A stretch of 64,000 nucleotides of DNA, taken from the NCBI RefSeq assembly GCF_026213295.1, contig NC_079415.1, positions 25,343,612-25,407,611 of the forward strand, written 5' to 3'. Position 1 is the first letter of the stretch. Each line of letters starts with the position of its first letter. The translations under genes and the position numbers were made by a program. Below, one piece after another: positions 1-10,585 of this stretch. The DNA comes from Gadus chalcogrammus (taxonomy: Eukaryota; Chordata; Actinopteri; Gadiformes; Gadidae). The notes below the pieces were generated by a model. That model was not told the origin of the DNA. It made no database searches and saw nothing but the letters and a program-made list of their open reading frames with translations.

Positions 1-127
1 TTCAAAATAAAACACAATACTCAGCTCATGTAACTTCACATCAACATTATTACGTCATGACCGGTGGGTCTCAGAGGGTCGGCAACGTGGACGACGAGAG
101 ACTCATTGTCGAAGTTCAGCAACATGG

Positions 128-220
128 CATCAGATCCGAGATCCGAGTCGGTTCGCAGAGAATACTCGAACGCACCTAGATCCGAGATCCGAGTCGGTTC
201 GCAGAGAATACTCGAACAGT
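128..220. repeat. Two direct copies of a ~42-bp GATCCGAG-rich unit
   Basis: The unit beginning AGATCCGAGATCCGAGTCGG occurs at about 129-170 and 179-217. A third near-identical copy lies 2.7 kb away at 2842-2882. The internal GATCCGA is itself doubled within each unit. The third copy implies that sequences on both sides of the Harbinger remnant at 692-2183 belong to one older repeat family. Confidence 0.85.
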
Positions 221-463
221 TCATACTTCAAGTCACAATGGGCGCAGCCATCTTGAATTCTGTCTCGGAATTTCGCTCGGTCACCACTGACACCGGGATT
301 CCACCGGACGCGTACGCGCCGCGGGACGGCTGCGCAGCGGAACGGCTGCGTCCTCTGCCCTGCGTCCATTCCTACCGGGCGCGTAACGGCAGCGTAGCGC
401 TGCCTTGCGAGCCAGCCGTATTCACACGAGATCACGCGATAATCCTAAACCTAATGTACTCAC

Positions 464-596
464 CTTCCACTCCCAAAACTATTGCAATTAAATGCCACGC
501 TTTGTCCTTTCTGACATTTTCCTTATAAAAAGGATGATTTGGTACATAAATGACTTCATGTTGCTGAACTTCGACAATGAGTCTCTCGTCGTCCAT
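464..596 (-). pseudogene. First exon of a MADF-domain (Harbinger accessory) protein
   Basis: The minus-strand ATG at 594-596 opens MDDERLIVEVQ..., followed by HPFYKENVRKDKAWHLIA, a pattern typical of the MADF DNA-binding domain found in the second protein of PIF/Harbinger transposons. The exon ends at GTGGAAG followed by a GTGAGT donor, giving a 133-nt exon. A homologous exon at 55061-55193 has the same length and a donor at the same place, which supports this exon model. Downstream exons are not visible in the expected direction because the window ends. The protein would bind transposon DNA and help the nuclease. It is probably a remnant, although the exon itself is open. Confidence 0.75.
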
Positions 597-691
597 GTTG
601 CCGACCCTCTGAGACCCACCGGTCATGACGTAATAATGTTGATGTGAAGTTACATGAGCTGAGTATTGTGTTTTATTTTGAAAATTTACCA

Positions 692-2183
692 GGGGCCGTA
701 TTCACAAAGCATTTTATCTTACCGCTAGGAGTGCTCCTAACTCGCGCTAAAACATTTTACGTAGGAGTTTTTTCTTAAAAGTTATTCACAAAGCCGCTGA
801 GACCTACTCTTACTAAGGATAAATCACAAAGAGTGAACTAAGAGTGACGCGCCGTTGCTATGGATTACGTCAATTCTCGTGCACGAGTTTAGAAGCGGTC
901 AGTTCGGTGATTGGTTGTTCAGACGAGCCCACTGAATCACCGAAAAACAAGGAAATAGCCTAGGCTAGAAATGAATTCCTATTAAGTAGTTATAGTGCAG
1001 TTAGCAGAATACACGCATGATGACAATTTTGTGCAGACCACGATAATGACGTTGTAGCCTGCACGTTCAAGAGAGAGAGAAAGCAAACAATAAAAATACG
1101 TAAAATCTAAAAGAAAATAAATGTTACGAACTACCCAAGTGTTGACTGATTTGTGCCAAGGTGTTTACCTAAAATGTGTTTTCAAAGTGATCCCTAAATG
1201 CCTGTCCACTCGGTTCCACACGGCCGTCATCATCATCATCATCATCATCGTCTGGCTGTGGAATGTTCCTCCGCTTGCAAAGGTTGTGTAGAATGGCACA
1301 TACAGTGATTACTGTGCTTGCCCTCTCTGGGGTGAGGCGTATTTCGCCATGGAGGACATGAAACCGACGTTTCATCTGCCCAATTCCTCTCTCCACAACA
1401 TTTCGTGTATGTTTGTGTGCTCGCAAAGAGCCAATACGATGTGTTTTACGCATAGGACTAAGCGTAATCTGCGTAATCACTTACATGTTACACTTTAACT
1501 GTGCTCCCGGTCCCGGTTGTGGATTAAGGTAGGGTGTCTAGAGCCACGTCTTGCATGGATAGTCACTGTCACCCAGCAAGTGACACCCAACTGGTACATC
1601 TCAAAAAGCTGCCTCAGACCGCTCACCATTAAAATGCGCGAATCATGGGTAGCTGAAGATCCAGGCCACTTTGCAACAACATCCAGTAGGCTATGTTAAA
1701 ATTTGCATCAAAAACAACCTGCGTGTTGATGGAATGCACTTTCTTCCTATTGACGAACACGTCCTCGTCTTTTAATGGCGCAATTATTTTTATTTTTTAT
1801 AAGTTATATATTTTTTTTTATAACTTATAATTTTTATAACATTTTATTTCGGGACTAATCGGATTATTCCTGTTAGTCGGGGATGTTATTGCATCGCGCA
1901 TTAACTCCACAATAAGTTGAATACCCTAACATTTCGTCTCGCAGGCATTTTAAGATTCTTTGTGAATAGGTCTTACTGAGTTAGGAGTCCTCTTGAGGAC
2001 TTTTAAGCTCTCCTAGACTTAGGTGCTGCTTTTAGTCCTAAAATACTTTGTGAATTGCTCTTAGTGAAAAAAGTTAGGAGTCCTAAATTTAAGAGTGACA
2101 CGCCCATTATTTTTAGGAGTTACTCCTAAATTCGCCAGTTAGGACCTACTTTTAGCCCCTAGATCCTTTGTGAATACGGCCCC
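692..2183 (-). mobile_element. PIF/Harbinger DNA transposon, decayed
   Basis: The ends are inverted: GGGGCCGTATTCACAAAG at 692-709 is matched by CTTTGTGAATACGGCCCC ending at 2183. Both subterminal regions are filled with short TAGGAGT / ACTCCTA motifs, often separated by CTTTGTGAAT, which is common for Harbinger ends. The interior carries a broken HARBI1-like nuclease on the minus strand. No clean 3-bp duplication is evident at the flanks (cca and aga), so the exact outer base is uncertain. No accessory Myb/MADF gene is seen inside; the MADF exon next door belongs to a separate copy. Confidence 0.85.
1169..1775 (-). pseudogene. HARBI1-like DDE nuclease (Harbinger transposase), broken
   Basis: Read right to left, the three frames together show the DDE_Tnp_4 landmarks in order: VFDAN (first catalytic Asp), VVAKWPGS..THDSRIL, LGDSDYPCKTWL (second Asp), TPYLNPQPGP, then TRNVVERGIGQMKRRFHVL (catalytic Glu) and a CAILHNLC segment. 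At least two frameshifts and one in-frame stop (after KTWL) break it, so no full protein can be made, although the three catalytic residues survive. The tail runs through a short ATC microsatellite encoding consecutive Asp residues (about 1228-1251). The N-terminal third is not recognisable upstream. In life the enzyme cuts and pastes Harbinger DNA in the nucleus. Confidence 0.88.
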
Positions 2184-2960
2184 AGATGCTCTATGGCTTT
2201 TACTTTTCACTTCCTGCCCGGCTCGACCTGCTCTGTCGAAATTGACGCGGTTTAGCAGCGGCTCGCGGCAAAAATAGAATTGGACGGAAAGATAGCGCCG
2301 CGGCGCAGCACGCCACTCCTGGGACGCTGCTGAAACGTTCCGCGGCGCGCCCGGTGGAAATGGTCTCATTGATTAGAGTGGAAGCGATCAGCAGCGGTGA
2401 CCGCGGCACAGCCGTCCCACGGCGCGTACGCCTCCGGTGGAATCTAGCCTTGAGTTCAACCGAGATGGCGAGATCGCCGTCCGAGGAAAAGGGGCGTGTT
2501 TGTGCATGTCGCTAGGCAACGTCCTCGGACCTCCGAGACGGATGGATATTAAAACGCACAGTGGTGACCTAGCCGAATTCAAGATGGCTGCGCCCAGTGT
2601 GACTTGAAGCATGAACTGTTTTCATTGTGCTTGGACCGCTTTGGTGGTTTAAATGGCAATTTCAATCCCTCGTATTACTGCAATACCTTACTGCGTCCGT
2701 ATCTCTGCCTATGGCCTACTTATTTTGGAGCGCCTGGTCCTCTGCCAATGCTACCGCGACAAAAGCTTTCCGGGTGGGGTCGATGTTTTCCTCCAACAAC
2801 CGAGCGAAATAATAAAACGCTTGAAGTGTGGGCGTGGCGTCAGATCCGAGATCCGAGTCGGTTCGCAGAGAATACTCAAACGCACTACTTGGCACTTTAT
2901 TTTCTATGCCTAGCATTGTGCCAGGTTTGACTGGGTTGACGTATATAGTAATAACGGGAA
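2184..2960. repeat. GC-rich promoter-like repeat, inverted relative to 210-460
   Basis: Segments here are inverted matches to the left end of the window: 2573-2613 (containing GAATTCAAGATGGCTGCGCC) pairs with 222-262, and 2403-2445 (containing GCGCGTACGC) pairs with 297-340. The AAGATGGC motif resembles YY1-type initiator sites often found at vertebrate TE promoters. A third copy of the GATCCGAG unit lies at 2842-2882. Short open frames in the stretch show no recognisable domain, and I see no supported gene here. Confidence 0.6.
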
Positions 2961-2961
2961 A

Positions 2962-3192
2962 ATGGCGAAAAAGACGGTGGCGGAGCTGCTGCGGGAGGCC
3001 GCTGCAGCTCTTGATGAGCAGCGGGATGCAGGGTCCGAAACAGCGACCAACATGCCTGCACCGGATCGCACCGGTGAAGGGCGCGCAAACCGCGTGTGCC
3101 ACTTTTCTGCTCGTATAGGCTACTTTACTGAAATAACTAGTCAGGGGCATTATCTCCTTTGGAAGATCTGTAGGTATGCTTTGTTGATCTGA
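2962..3192 (+). other. Short unassigned ORF with a helical N-terminus
   Basis: An ATG at 2962 opens a 76-codon frame beginning MAKKTVAELLREAAAALDEQ, which looks like an amphipathic helix rich in Ala, Leu and Glu and is GC-rich compared with the DNA after it. The second half has no distinctive features. It could be a first exon of a TE-encoded protein, since a CpG-rich promoter-like stretch precedes it, or simply chance. I do not recognise the family, and no partner exon is visible before BEL copy 1 begins. Confidence 0.25.
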
Positions 3193-3390
3193 ATAAACGT
3201 GATTCTCGAGCTCGCTGCTTTGCTTAGAGACGATCCAGAGCAAGAAACTACACCACATCAGGCGACGAAATGATAGCGAAAGAGCGAATAACATAATTTT
3301 TGGCTGGGTTGTAGGCAGTGGAAGGAAACACAACTTTTGGTTTTGATCAACTGGTGTAATGGCCTCTTCTTTTTGGAAACGAGACAAATA

Positions 3391-3516
3391 CACGCTACCG
3401 GCTAGGAGCTACAACGAGCAGCGGTGCTTACATCCTGCAACACGCTACCGGCTAGGAGCTACAACGAGCGGCAGTGCTTTCATCCTGCAATAAGCTACCG
3501 GCTAGGAGCTACAACG
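3391..3516. repeat. 50-bp tandem repeat, 2.5 copies
   Basis: The unit GCTACCGGCTAGGAGCTACA recurs with an exact 50-bp period, with copies starting at 3391, 3441 and 3491; the third is cut off after about 26 bp. Copies differ at only a few positions, so the duplication is fairly recent. It lies in the presumed leader region upstream of BEL copy 1. Confidence 0.9.
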
Positions 3517-3882
3517 TCTATGTGGATACTCCGTGGAGCAGCTTCAGGCTACAACGTGGTCCACCGGTCATTGATATACCTCAGGAAGTTGATGGATAGA
3601 ATGTTACGGTTTTAATCATCAAATAAGACATTAAAGGGGATTCTGAACATTAAAAAAAAAAAAGGTATTATATATACATGTATATTGAATGCTCTGATAA
3701 CTGCAATCGTTTGTTGTTTTGCTAAATTGCATAAATTGAGAAAGTTAATCTCAAATGCTAATTAGGTATTAAGGGTGTCATTATGTATTAGGTGTTATTT
3801 GGTTAATCAATGCTAATTACAGTCATCATAACTTACCTTACTTACCTTGCTTTCTCCATATGCTAATTCTAGAAGGTTCAAA
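3517..3882. other. AT-rich leader upstream of BEL copy 1; no 5' LTR recognised
   Basis: This stretch contains a poly(A) run at 3652-3663, several GCTAATTA/TAGGTATTA motifs and no open frame of note. It directly precedes the gag start at 3883 and should contain the BEL leader, but I find no match here to the presumed 3' LTR at about 30917-32030. The 5' LTR is therefore lost or too diverged to see. Confidence 0.4.
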
Positions 3883-5250
3883 ATGTCTAAAAATAGTGAT
3901 AATCATTCTGATGTCATGTCACAAGGGCAAGATACAGGGGAGCTAGTTGAGGGAAAAATTTGAAAATCCTCTTGTGAAAGACGATTAACACCTAAAATGC
4001 AAGAACTGAAAGAACAAGAGATAATTCAAAAGGAGAAGAAATTTAAAGCAACATATGAGAATTGGAGAAACAATGTAAGAGACATTCGTACAAGGTTGAA
4101 GCAAGACTGCTCTGAAAGCGACATGTATGATATGATGGATGAAGCTGAGAAGCTGGACTCAGAGTTAAAGGAGCTGTATGATGGCATCCGACTCCAAGTC
4201 GCACCAAGTCAAGAAATTCGGAGAAAAGTTGATGCATGCGCAGCTGTGACAGCAGACTTGCTGCAATTGACGAGAGTGCACCTCACTGAAGAAGGAGGCG
4301 AGTTTGATGCTGAGGTAGAGAGATCAAGGTTACGCATGCTACTTGATAATGAATATACTAGGTCCATATATGGGTCCGAAGCCTCCAGAGTTACTGCACG
4401 CAGCTGCCACCATTCAGAGCATCTCTCAGAATCACCTAGCATTTCGGCTAAGAGGGCTGAAACAGCATCTCAGCTGGCTGCAAAGAGAGCAGAAATTGAA
4501 ATGGAAGCTGCTATTGAAGCTCAACGTCAGCAGTTGAAAAAAACTTGAAAATCAGAGAGACATTGATGTTATTCAAGCAAAGCTGAATGTTTACACTGAG
4601 GAAGAAACAAAAGGAAAGGATGGATCATGCAGTCCTGTATGCAGCAAAGTTGATGATGCAAACTCATTCACTCACTGCATCTCAAGTCAAGAACGGCAAG
4701 CTGTAAAAAATGAGTCATCCTTAGTCCAGGCATTACAGGAATCATTAGCTCTCACTCGCCTTCCAACCCCAGAACCTACCGTATTCTCAGGTGATCCTCT
4801 GAAGTTCATAGAATGGAGCACAAGCTTTGAGGCTCTTATAGAGAGACGATGCTCCAACCCTGCAGACAGGCTGTTCTACCTGCAAAGGTACATAGCAGGG
4901 GAGGCTAAATCCTTTCTAGAAAGCAGCTTCTACAGGAAAGATGAGGAAGCCTATCAACAAGCATGGGATAGGTTGAACGCAAGATATGGTCATTCCTTTG
5001 TAGTGCAACACGCTTTCAGAGAGAAACTAAATACGTGGCTAAGGATTGGTGGAAAATAGTTTGTCAAACTGAGAGAATTCAGTGATTTCCTGCAAACATG
5101 TAGTATCGCCAATTCTCACATCAAGGGCCTCCAAGTTCTGAATGACTGCCAGGAGAACCAGAAAATGCTGGCCAAGCTTCCCGAATGGGTGACGTCCAGG
5201 TGGAACCGCTACGTCACGGAGCAGCTGGACGAGGCAAGGACTATCCAAGC
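3883..5250 (+). pseudogene. gag: BEL/Pao copy 1 gag (first half)
   Basis: The ATG at 3883 opens a frame that stays in register through an in-frame TGA at 3961-3963 and continues as RRLTPKMQELKEQE. A coiled-coil-like N-terminal region (about 3990-4550) is followed by a +1 shift in an A-run near 4543, then by the BEL Gag core (DUF1759-like): LPTPEPTVFSGDPLKFIEW, RLFYLQRYIAGEAKSFLE and LPEWVTSRWNRYV. A TAG near 5057 and a frameshift near 5230 break it again. Gag would form the particle that packages element RNA. BEL copy 2 at 15415 has the same domain order. Inactive. Confidence 0.9.
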
Positions 5251-6110
5251 TTTCATGAGTTTGCTTCATACATCGCTAAAGAGGCACGTATTGCATGTAT
5301 TCCAGTGTCATCCTTACATGCTTTAAGGCACTCCACTGAGACACCAGTAGGAGAGGTGAAGCGCTCAAAAGCAAACACGTTTGCCACAAATATGAAAGCT
5401 CCAGGTCTATCAAGCCTCACGTCCAAACCAGACCTTGGTGAAATGCAGTTGAGAGACACGGAGAAATCAAAGAAATGGAGCACACCACTCCAAAACTCAA
5501 ACATGACCCAGTGTATTTGTTGTGGAGAAAACCACTCCATACATAGATGCAGAAAGCTAACCGAAATGTCTATGGAAGAAAAGAAAAAATGCATACACGA
5601 AAATATACTGTGTTTTGCATGTCTAAGAAAAGGTCACAGCTCTAAAGACTGTAGAAACAGAGCCATGTGTGGCATATGCAGAAAGAATCACCCAACTCCA
5701 CTGCATGAGGATCGTTTCTCAGCAGACTCAAGGCGAAGTGCAGTTGAGAAAAGTACATCCTCATTATCTATGATCGTGCCAGTGTGGATTTCAGCACCTA
5801 ACGCTCCCAATAATGAAACGCTAGCATATGCCCTACTGGACACTCAAAGCAGTCACACATTTGTGGATCAAGAGGTGTGTGAAAAGCTTCAGGCAGCGAT
5901 GGAACCTGTGAAGATGAAGCTCTCCACCATGATGGGGAAAGATTCAGTTGTTAAGAGTCAAAGAGTATGTGATCTCAAAGTCAGAGGTCTCTCCTCAAAC
6001 ATTTCCATCAGCTTACCTCCAGCCTACACGAGAGACTTTTTCCTCTTGAACGCACACATATCGCCACTTGTCAAACATCCCAAAAATGGAAACACCTTGT
6101 CAACATGGCC
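5230..6110 (+). pseudogene. pol: BEL/Pao copy 1 gag zinc knuckles and protease
   Basis: Three Cys/His clusters are visible: CICCGENHSIHRC, CFACLRKGHSSKDC and CGICRKNHPTPLH. They are followed by a retropepsin-like segment (DUF1758-like) with ALLDTQSSHTFVD, in which D-T-Q-S is the catalytic box typical of BEL proteases. The frame is open from about 5240 to 6110 and is then shifted near 6100, where the sense continues in the next frame (MAEEIPPLMDCGVGLLIG). This links Gag RNA binding to polyprotein processing. The frame order matches BEL copy 2 at 18589-19353. Confidence 0.92.
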
Positions 6111-6983
6111 GAGGAGATACCCCCATTGATGGACTGTGGTGTGGGATTATTGATTGGCTATGACTGCTACAGAGCGCTAATACCAAGAAAGGTCATCACT
6201 GGGGGTGACTACGAGCCCTACGCCATCAAAACCGACCTCGGTTGGAGCATTGTGGGAAGCGTGCCACAGAGGGTGAATGCTAAAGATGTGACTGGACTTT
6301 GCCATCGGGTATCTGTAAAAGAGCTACCACCTGTCACGCCATCTTCTATCATCAAGGCTCTTGAGTCTGACTTTGCAGACACCAAATCAGGCGACAAAAG
6401 CATATCTCAAGAAGATATTTGCTTCCTGTAGATCTTAAAGGGAGGCATCCAGCAAAACGAGCATGGCCACCTGGAGATGCCTCTTCCCTTTAAAGTACAT
6501 CCTGACCTACCAGATAACAAGAAGCTGGCTTTGGCTCGGTTGAAGCACCTCAAAAGGAGGCTGGACAGAGACTCCAAGTTCAAAAATGACTACGTGAGGT
6601 TTATGGAAGGTGTTTTCAAGGATGGTGATGCAGAGAAAGTAGACATCCAACCAGAGCCTGGGAAAGTCTGGTACATCCCACATCAAGGAGTTTACCACCC
6701 CAGGAAACCAGACAAGATTCGGGTGGTCTTCGACTGCTCTGCAAAGTACGAAGGCACCTCATTAAATGATCATCTGCTAACAGGACCCAACCTTACAAAT
6801 GGTCTCACAGCTGTACTGTGTCGCTTCCGTAAACATCCCATTGCAGTCATGTGCGATGTGGAAAAAATGTTCCACAGGTTTCATGTCAGCAAACAAGACA
6901 GAGACTATTTGCGAATTCTCTGGTGGGAAAATGGGGACACAAACTCGGAACCCTCAGGGCACCGCATGCAGGTGCACCTGTTT
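6105..6983 (+). pseudogene. pol: BEL/Pao copy 1 reverse transcriptase, N-terminal part
   Basis: After the protease the frame reads YDCYRALIPRK and KTDLGWSIVG. A TAG at 6429 follows, then LPFKVHPDLPDNK and the RT palm: IRVVFDCSAKYEGTSLNDHL and VMCDVEKMFHRFHV (catalytic Asp in the CDVEKMF box). It stops at HLF, codon by codon, where a hAT-like element inserts after 6983. The next residues of the same protein (GASSSPGCAN) resume at 30011 on the far side of a 23-kb insertion. This gives an unambiguous pre-insertion site. Confidence 0.93.
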
Positions 6984-7382
6984 CAGGGTATCTGCAGGTT
7001 TCAGCAAGTCAAATTTATGACTTTTTAAGACCTTTTTAAAACCACCTTGAATGAAATGTAAGACCTTAAACCCGCGATGGTGGGGGGGATCCCGCTGTAT
7101 TACAACCCAAGCATAGCATGTGTGTCACTCAACGATTCTCATTCAAGTTTACTTTTTGTCTGTTTATTGAACATAAAGTGATACTCAGTGCTTTCTGGTT
7201 CAAATACTGTAAGTACAAGAGCAGTTTAACAGCATGTTTCCGACCAAGAAGTATACAAAATATTATACAAAAATACAAAATATACCAACAAATTTAGTAC
7301 ATTGAGTCAAACAGCAGTGTGCTCTGTGGTTCACAAAATAACAAGTGCAGCTGCAAACCTCTAACAAAAAAACGAATGGACC

Positions 7383-7523
<141 letters not shown>

Positions 7524-7678
7524 ATGAGCCTCAGGTGAGCCTCAGTTCTGTGGCCTTAATCCCCAGTTCTGCCTCTATGCTTTTCAGCTCACTTAATCTT
7601 TCCTTGCATTCCTGAGGATGTTTGATTTTGTAATGAGCTGAGCCATCAAGGTGCCGGACTTCCCCTCAGCTTGCTCGG

Positions 7679-8193
7679 CTACCAGGTCAGCATCTTTCTC
7701 CAGGGAGCCACATACCTCCAGGAGAGTTTTCTTTTTCTTTTTAAGCTCAGCGATGTGTTCTTCTGCAGCTTTCCTCTTCTGCCCTTGTGCAGCGCCTTGG
7801 CTCTTCCTCTTTTCCAGGTCAGGTGTTCTCTATATTTTGACCTTGCTGATCCCACCGAGGTCAGCAGCTCCTTGGTGAGAGGGACATTGGCAACCCCCCC
7901 ACAACCGGAAACGTAGTCACATACCAGTCTCTGGGCAATGACAGTGTCCTCCTTAAGGTTTACAGTCTCCACCTCCTTATTAATCGAGAAGCCTCTCTCG
8001 ACCGTTGCCTGCCCATGGGATAACAGTAGGGTCTTCTGACAGAAACCCAAAGCTCAGGGTAGGGTTGGCTGAGAAAGCCATGCAGAAACACATCAAGCCT
8101 GGTTTCTATGGGCCGGAAAGACAAAAACTGCTCATTTTTAGCCTCGACAGACATGAAGTTCCCAAACTGTTGGATAATCACATCACCTGTTAT
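7679..8193 (-). pseudogene. hAT-like transposase, last exon (dimerisation region)
   Basis: The exon starts after an AACAG acceptor and reads DVIIQQFGNFMSVEAKNEQF, then VFLHGFLSQPYPELW. After a 1-nt frameshift near 8043 it continues LLLSHGQATVERGFSINKEV, the hAT C-terminal dimerisation signature with its conserved Glu-Arg-Gly-Phe-Ser. A basic tail ends at a stop near 7679. The shift inactivates this copy. Sense strand, intron phase and order agree with the upstream exons. Confidence 0.75.
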
Positions 8194-8322
8194 AAAACAG
8201 ATGAAAGGAAATATGTGAAATCTTATTTAGATGATAAATTATGATATAAGCAGATGGTCTTATGTCCAATTGTTCCTTATAATCAGGAACAACATTAAAA
8301 CTATTATATGAACTATTCATAC

Positions 8323-8572
8323 CAGCAGAGACACCTCTGGACAGCTGCTTGTCTTGCAGTAATTTCTGCACTACACTTCTCATTCTTCCCTGGCACCAGT
8401 CCGGGTCGGAGTACATGGCTGTGTGGTCCAGGCATGCCACCTGTCTCACAATAGGGTACTTCAGGGGGCTCTTGTCCTGGACTTTCTTTAGGATATTTGA
8501 CATACCCTTCACGCAGTCCTTCCTAAACTCTAGGGCAGTGAGCTCTCCTATGCTGTTCTTTCTCTGGAAGTC
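8323..8572 (-). pseudogene. hAT-like transposase, internal exon
   Basis: Bounded by a CTGTCAG acceptor at the high-coordinate side and a GTATGAAT donor. The frame reads IGELTALEFRKDCVKG, SPLKYPIVRQVACLD and YSDPDWCQGRMRSVVQKLL without a stop. It continues the same protein as the exons on either side. The role of this segment is not known to me beyond belonging to the transposase body. Confidence 0.7.
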
Positions 8573-8694
8573 CTGACAGATTGGTAATGTGTTGTAAATA
8601 CAGCTGAATGGCCTAACACAGCATTCTCTCCTGCCTGGTGGATATGGAGCATCATTTGATAGAAAGTAAGTAATAAGTAATACATCTAAATAAC

Positions 8695-8838
8695 CTTCAG
8701 GGCTGCCTCTGCACCCAAGCCTATATCAGCTTCCTTCAAGTTGACCCAGATCTTTTAGTCAGCGACATCCAGCCTCACCAGCTGCAGTGGAGTGATGTTT
8801 TGGAGATGCTCCCTCTTGACAAAACGCCTAAGCATACT
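8695..8838 (-). pseudogene. hAT-like transposase, internal exon with stop
   Basis: The frame reads LRRFVKREHLQNITPLQL, then LDVAD, an in-frame TAA, and KIWVNLKEADIGLGAEAALK before a GTTATT donor (a weak donor for this intron). The stop at about 8757 breaks the protein independently of the frameshift in the last exon. Confidence 0.68.
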
Positions 8839-8960
8839 CTGAAAGGGTAAAAGGAATTGTTATATAGAGGGGTAGGTACCTTGATAACCACATTAACCAT
8901 GATAAACATTTCTATACTTGTTTTTCTTTTCTTGTTGATTTTCATTATTAATTTGATTAC

Positions 8961-9185
8961 CTTGAACAACTCCACCAAGTCCTTGAAAAGGAATGGCATG
9001 ACTGGTGCGTCAGTCTGATACTTAGTCAGAAAGGGAGTGAAGGTCCTTGAGATGGCCATGAAGAATTGTAGCTTAGGCAAGATGAGTGGATCTTGCTTGG
9101 CTATGGTACCAACTGAGGCTGTTCCAGGGTTTGGAACCTTCTTTGTCCTCACTGCATCCACGTACGTCACCAGTGAAGGCCATAC
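8961..9185 (-). pseudogene. hAT-like transposase, exon after the 17-kb intron
   Basis: Starts directly after a TTAAAG acceptor with VWPSLVTYVDAVRTKK and continues PKLQFFMAISRTFTPFLTKY and PFLFKDLVELFK to a GTAATC donor. Splicing from the donor at 26441 would give ...VERAIE-VWPSL..., a smooth join. Between them lie the second hAT and all its nested cargo, so the intron grew from about 120 bp to over 17 kb by insertion. Confidence 0.75.
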
Positions 9186-9433
9186 CTTTAATATTTCATC
9201 ATGTATGTGTGTATTATTTCATCATGCACGTCTATTTTATCATATTGTGCAGCACCTTGTAATTATGTTTTGATAAGTACCAGACATGGGGGACTCGAGT
9301 CGCAAATTTGAGGACTTCAGACTTGCTTGACTAACACTGATAAAAGACTCGACTTGACTTTGACTTGGTCTTCATGACTTGAGACTTGAATTAGACTTGA
9401 GACAGATGACTCAAAATGACTTTTTTAAAGTTA

Positions 9434-9619
9434 GATTAAAGGTTGGATATGTGATTTGCGATACGCCAGCAGATTTTGAAAATACACAACTCAAATGGTC
9501 CTACCCCCTCTCCTTCAACGCTGACTCTGACTCCACCCATTCCAAGTACATGGACGCGCAATCACACACGAGCGCGAACACAGATGCGCGAGATTGAGCC
9601 AGGCTAGCTAGGTTGGAGT
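9434..9619. mobile_element. Left part of an old TTAA-type MITE inside the hAT
   Basis: TTAAAGGTTGGATATGTGAT followed by the TCCTTCAACGCTGACTCTGA segment matches the complete MITE at 31228-31688 and the copy inside the second hAT at 47780-48200. It is cut at 9619 by the BEL 2 LTR. A short piece resembling its right part (GGATTTCAAGTAATTTT) reappears at 25470. The MITE therefore predates the spread of this hAT family, since both hAT copies carry it. Confidence 0.75.
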
Positions 9620-10171
9620 TGTAAATAATTGTTATGAAGGTCTGTTAAAATAACCACTTTCTCCATGCTTTTATTTTGATAGTGTTTTTTGCCATCATGG
9701 GTCTTTTATTTTGACGCAGGAAGTTTGAATCGACAGTAGGTAACTTGACTTGAAGGAGATTGCACGGAAAGGTTAGCGTACATGTAATTACGGAAGGAAT
9801 TCAGGCTACACAAGGTTGCTCTGCAAAACAATTTGTAGTAATTAATAAGCGCCTAGCTGGAATGGGAACAAAGTATTGTGTGTTTAATTTGTTTAAGACT
9901 TTATATTACTCAAAATGTGTTTAAATGTGTTGTTGCTGTACAGCCGTGCAAATGTTATCTTCATGGCGATAGTTGTATATGTGTAAGAGCTAATTAATGT
10001 TATTTATCTGTCCTGTAGCTCTTAAGTGAGAAAAGTGTCTTGTAGTGTTTATGAAGAAAGATGTGAAGAAAGGAATATTTATGCTCAAAATAAGGCTGAC
10101 GGCTGAACGTAAATAAAGGCTGTACCACAGAAACATCTGTAAGCTTCACCATTGTCCGGCTGGGGTTCGCT
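9620..10171 (+). repeat. BEL copy 2 5' LTR
   Basis: TGTAAATAATTGTTATGAAGG at 9620 opens a repeat shared with 24360-25470. The match ends at AAATAAAGG (10119), so only about 500 bp can be proven. If the LTR follows the TG...CA rule it may end at CTACA near 10171. A poly(A) signal AATAAA lies at 10112. The leader that follows (10172-10581) has no tRNA-primer site I could recognise. Confidence 0.88.
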
Positions 10172-10585
10172 ACAGTAAGAGCTTGACGCACATCGATTCG
10201 ACGATTTGTTGCCGCCATGACGGGTCACGACGGAGGGTCTTCACTGCATGCCTGCTGCTGTTGCTAATACATCGCCCCATGCTGTTCACATGGAGTCATC
10301 GAGCAGCACATGTTCCTGCATGTCAACGCATGATCCACTACGGCAATCCGGGCAGCGGTCTCGTGGATTCGGTGCATTGGTCAAGTACAGTCGCATTCAT
10401 TGACGCAGAACTGAGCATTACCCAATATTATATGGTCTACGGTACTTCCAATGAGGTGAGCAACACATTAACAGCTTCTTGAACTGAACCAGAGAACATT
10501 TAATACTCACCTGCTCATCTGCAACGAAGGAACTGTTGATACGTTTATACAGACGGACACATTCATGTGGACTCTTTATAATTAA
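10172..10585 (+). other. BEL copy 2 leader
   Basis: Sequence between the 5' LTR and the piggyBac-like insertion. No sizeable ORF is supported. The continuation of this leader on the far side of the insertion runs from 15161 (TTAAGGACATTTC) to the gag start at 15415, through a 21-nt A run at 15178-15198. Confidence 0.6.

Larger units (their letters stand above)
1..682. repeat. 126-bp inverted repeat around a MADF-type exon (left edge of window)
   Basis: Positions 1-126 are the reverse complement of about 557-682 with very few differences. The right arm carries the start of a MADF-domain exon on the minus strand; the left arm carries an inverted, truncated copy whose start codon reads GTG instead of ATG (88-90). 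Between the arms lie two direct copies of a unit rich in GATCCGAG and a GC-rich promoter-like stretch containing the AAGATGGC-type motif in inverted form. The left arm starts at base 1, so the repeat may extend beyond the window. It could be a terminal inverted repeat or a fold-back made by an aberrant duplication; I cannot tell which. Confidence 0.8.

Noticed and set aside
64..528. 154-codon plus-strand frame at the left edge
   Set aside because: It lies opposite the MADF exon and runs through the duplicated GATCCGAG units; a GC-rich chance frame.
2842..2882. GATCCGAG unit as a tRNA or small RNA gene
   Set aside because: It does not fold as a cloverleaf and lacks A and B boxes; simple dispersed repeat.
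2716..3393. 225-codon minus-strand frame
   Set aside because: No domain, covers several unrelated repeat pieces including the GATCCGAG unit, and the codon composition is not protein-like.
3391..3516. 50-bp direct repeats as a CRISPR array
   Set aside because: The units are contiguous with no unique spacers, and the genome is eukaryotic.
9300..9420. GACTTGACTTG-rich stretches as a satellite
   Set aside because: They are the subterminal repeats of the hAT and occur at both ends of both copies.
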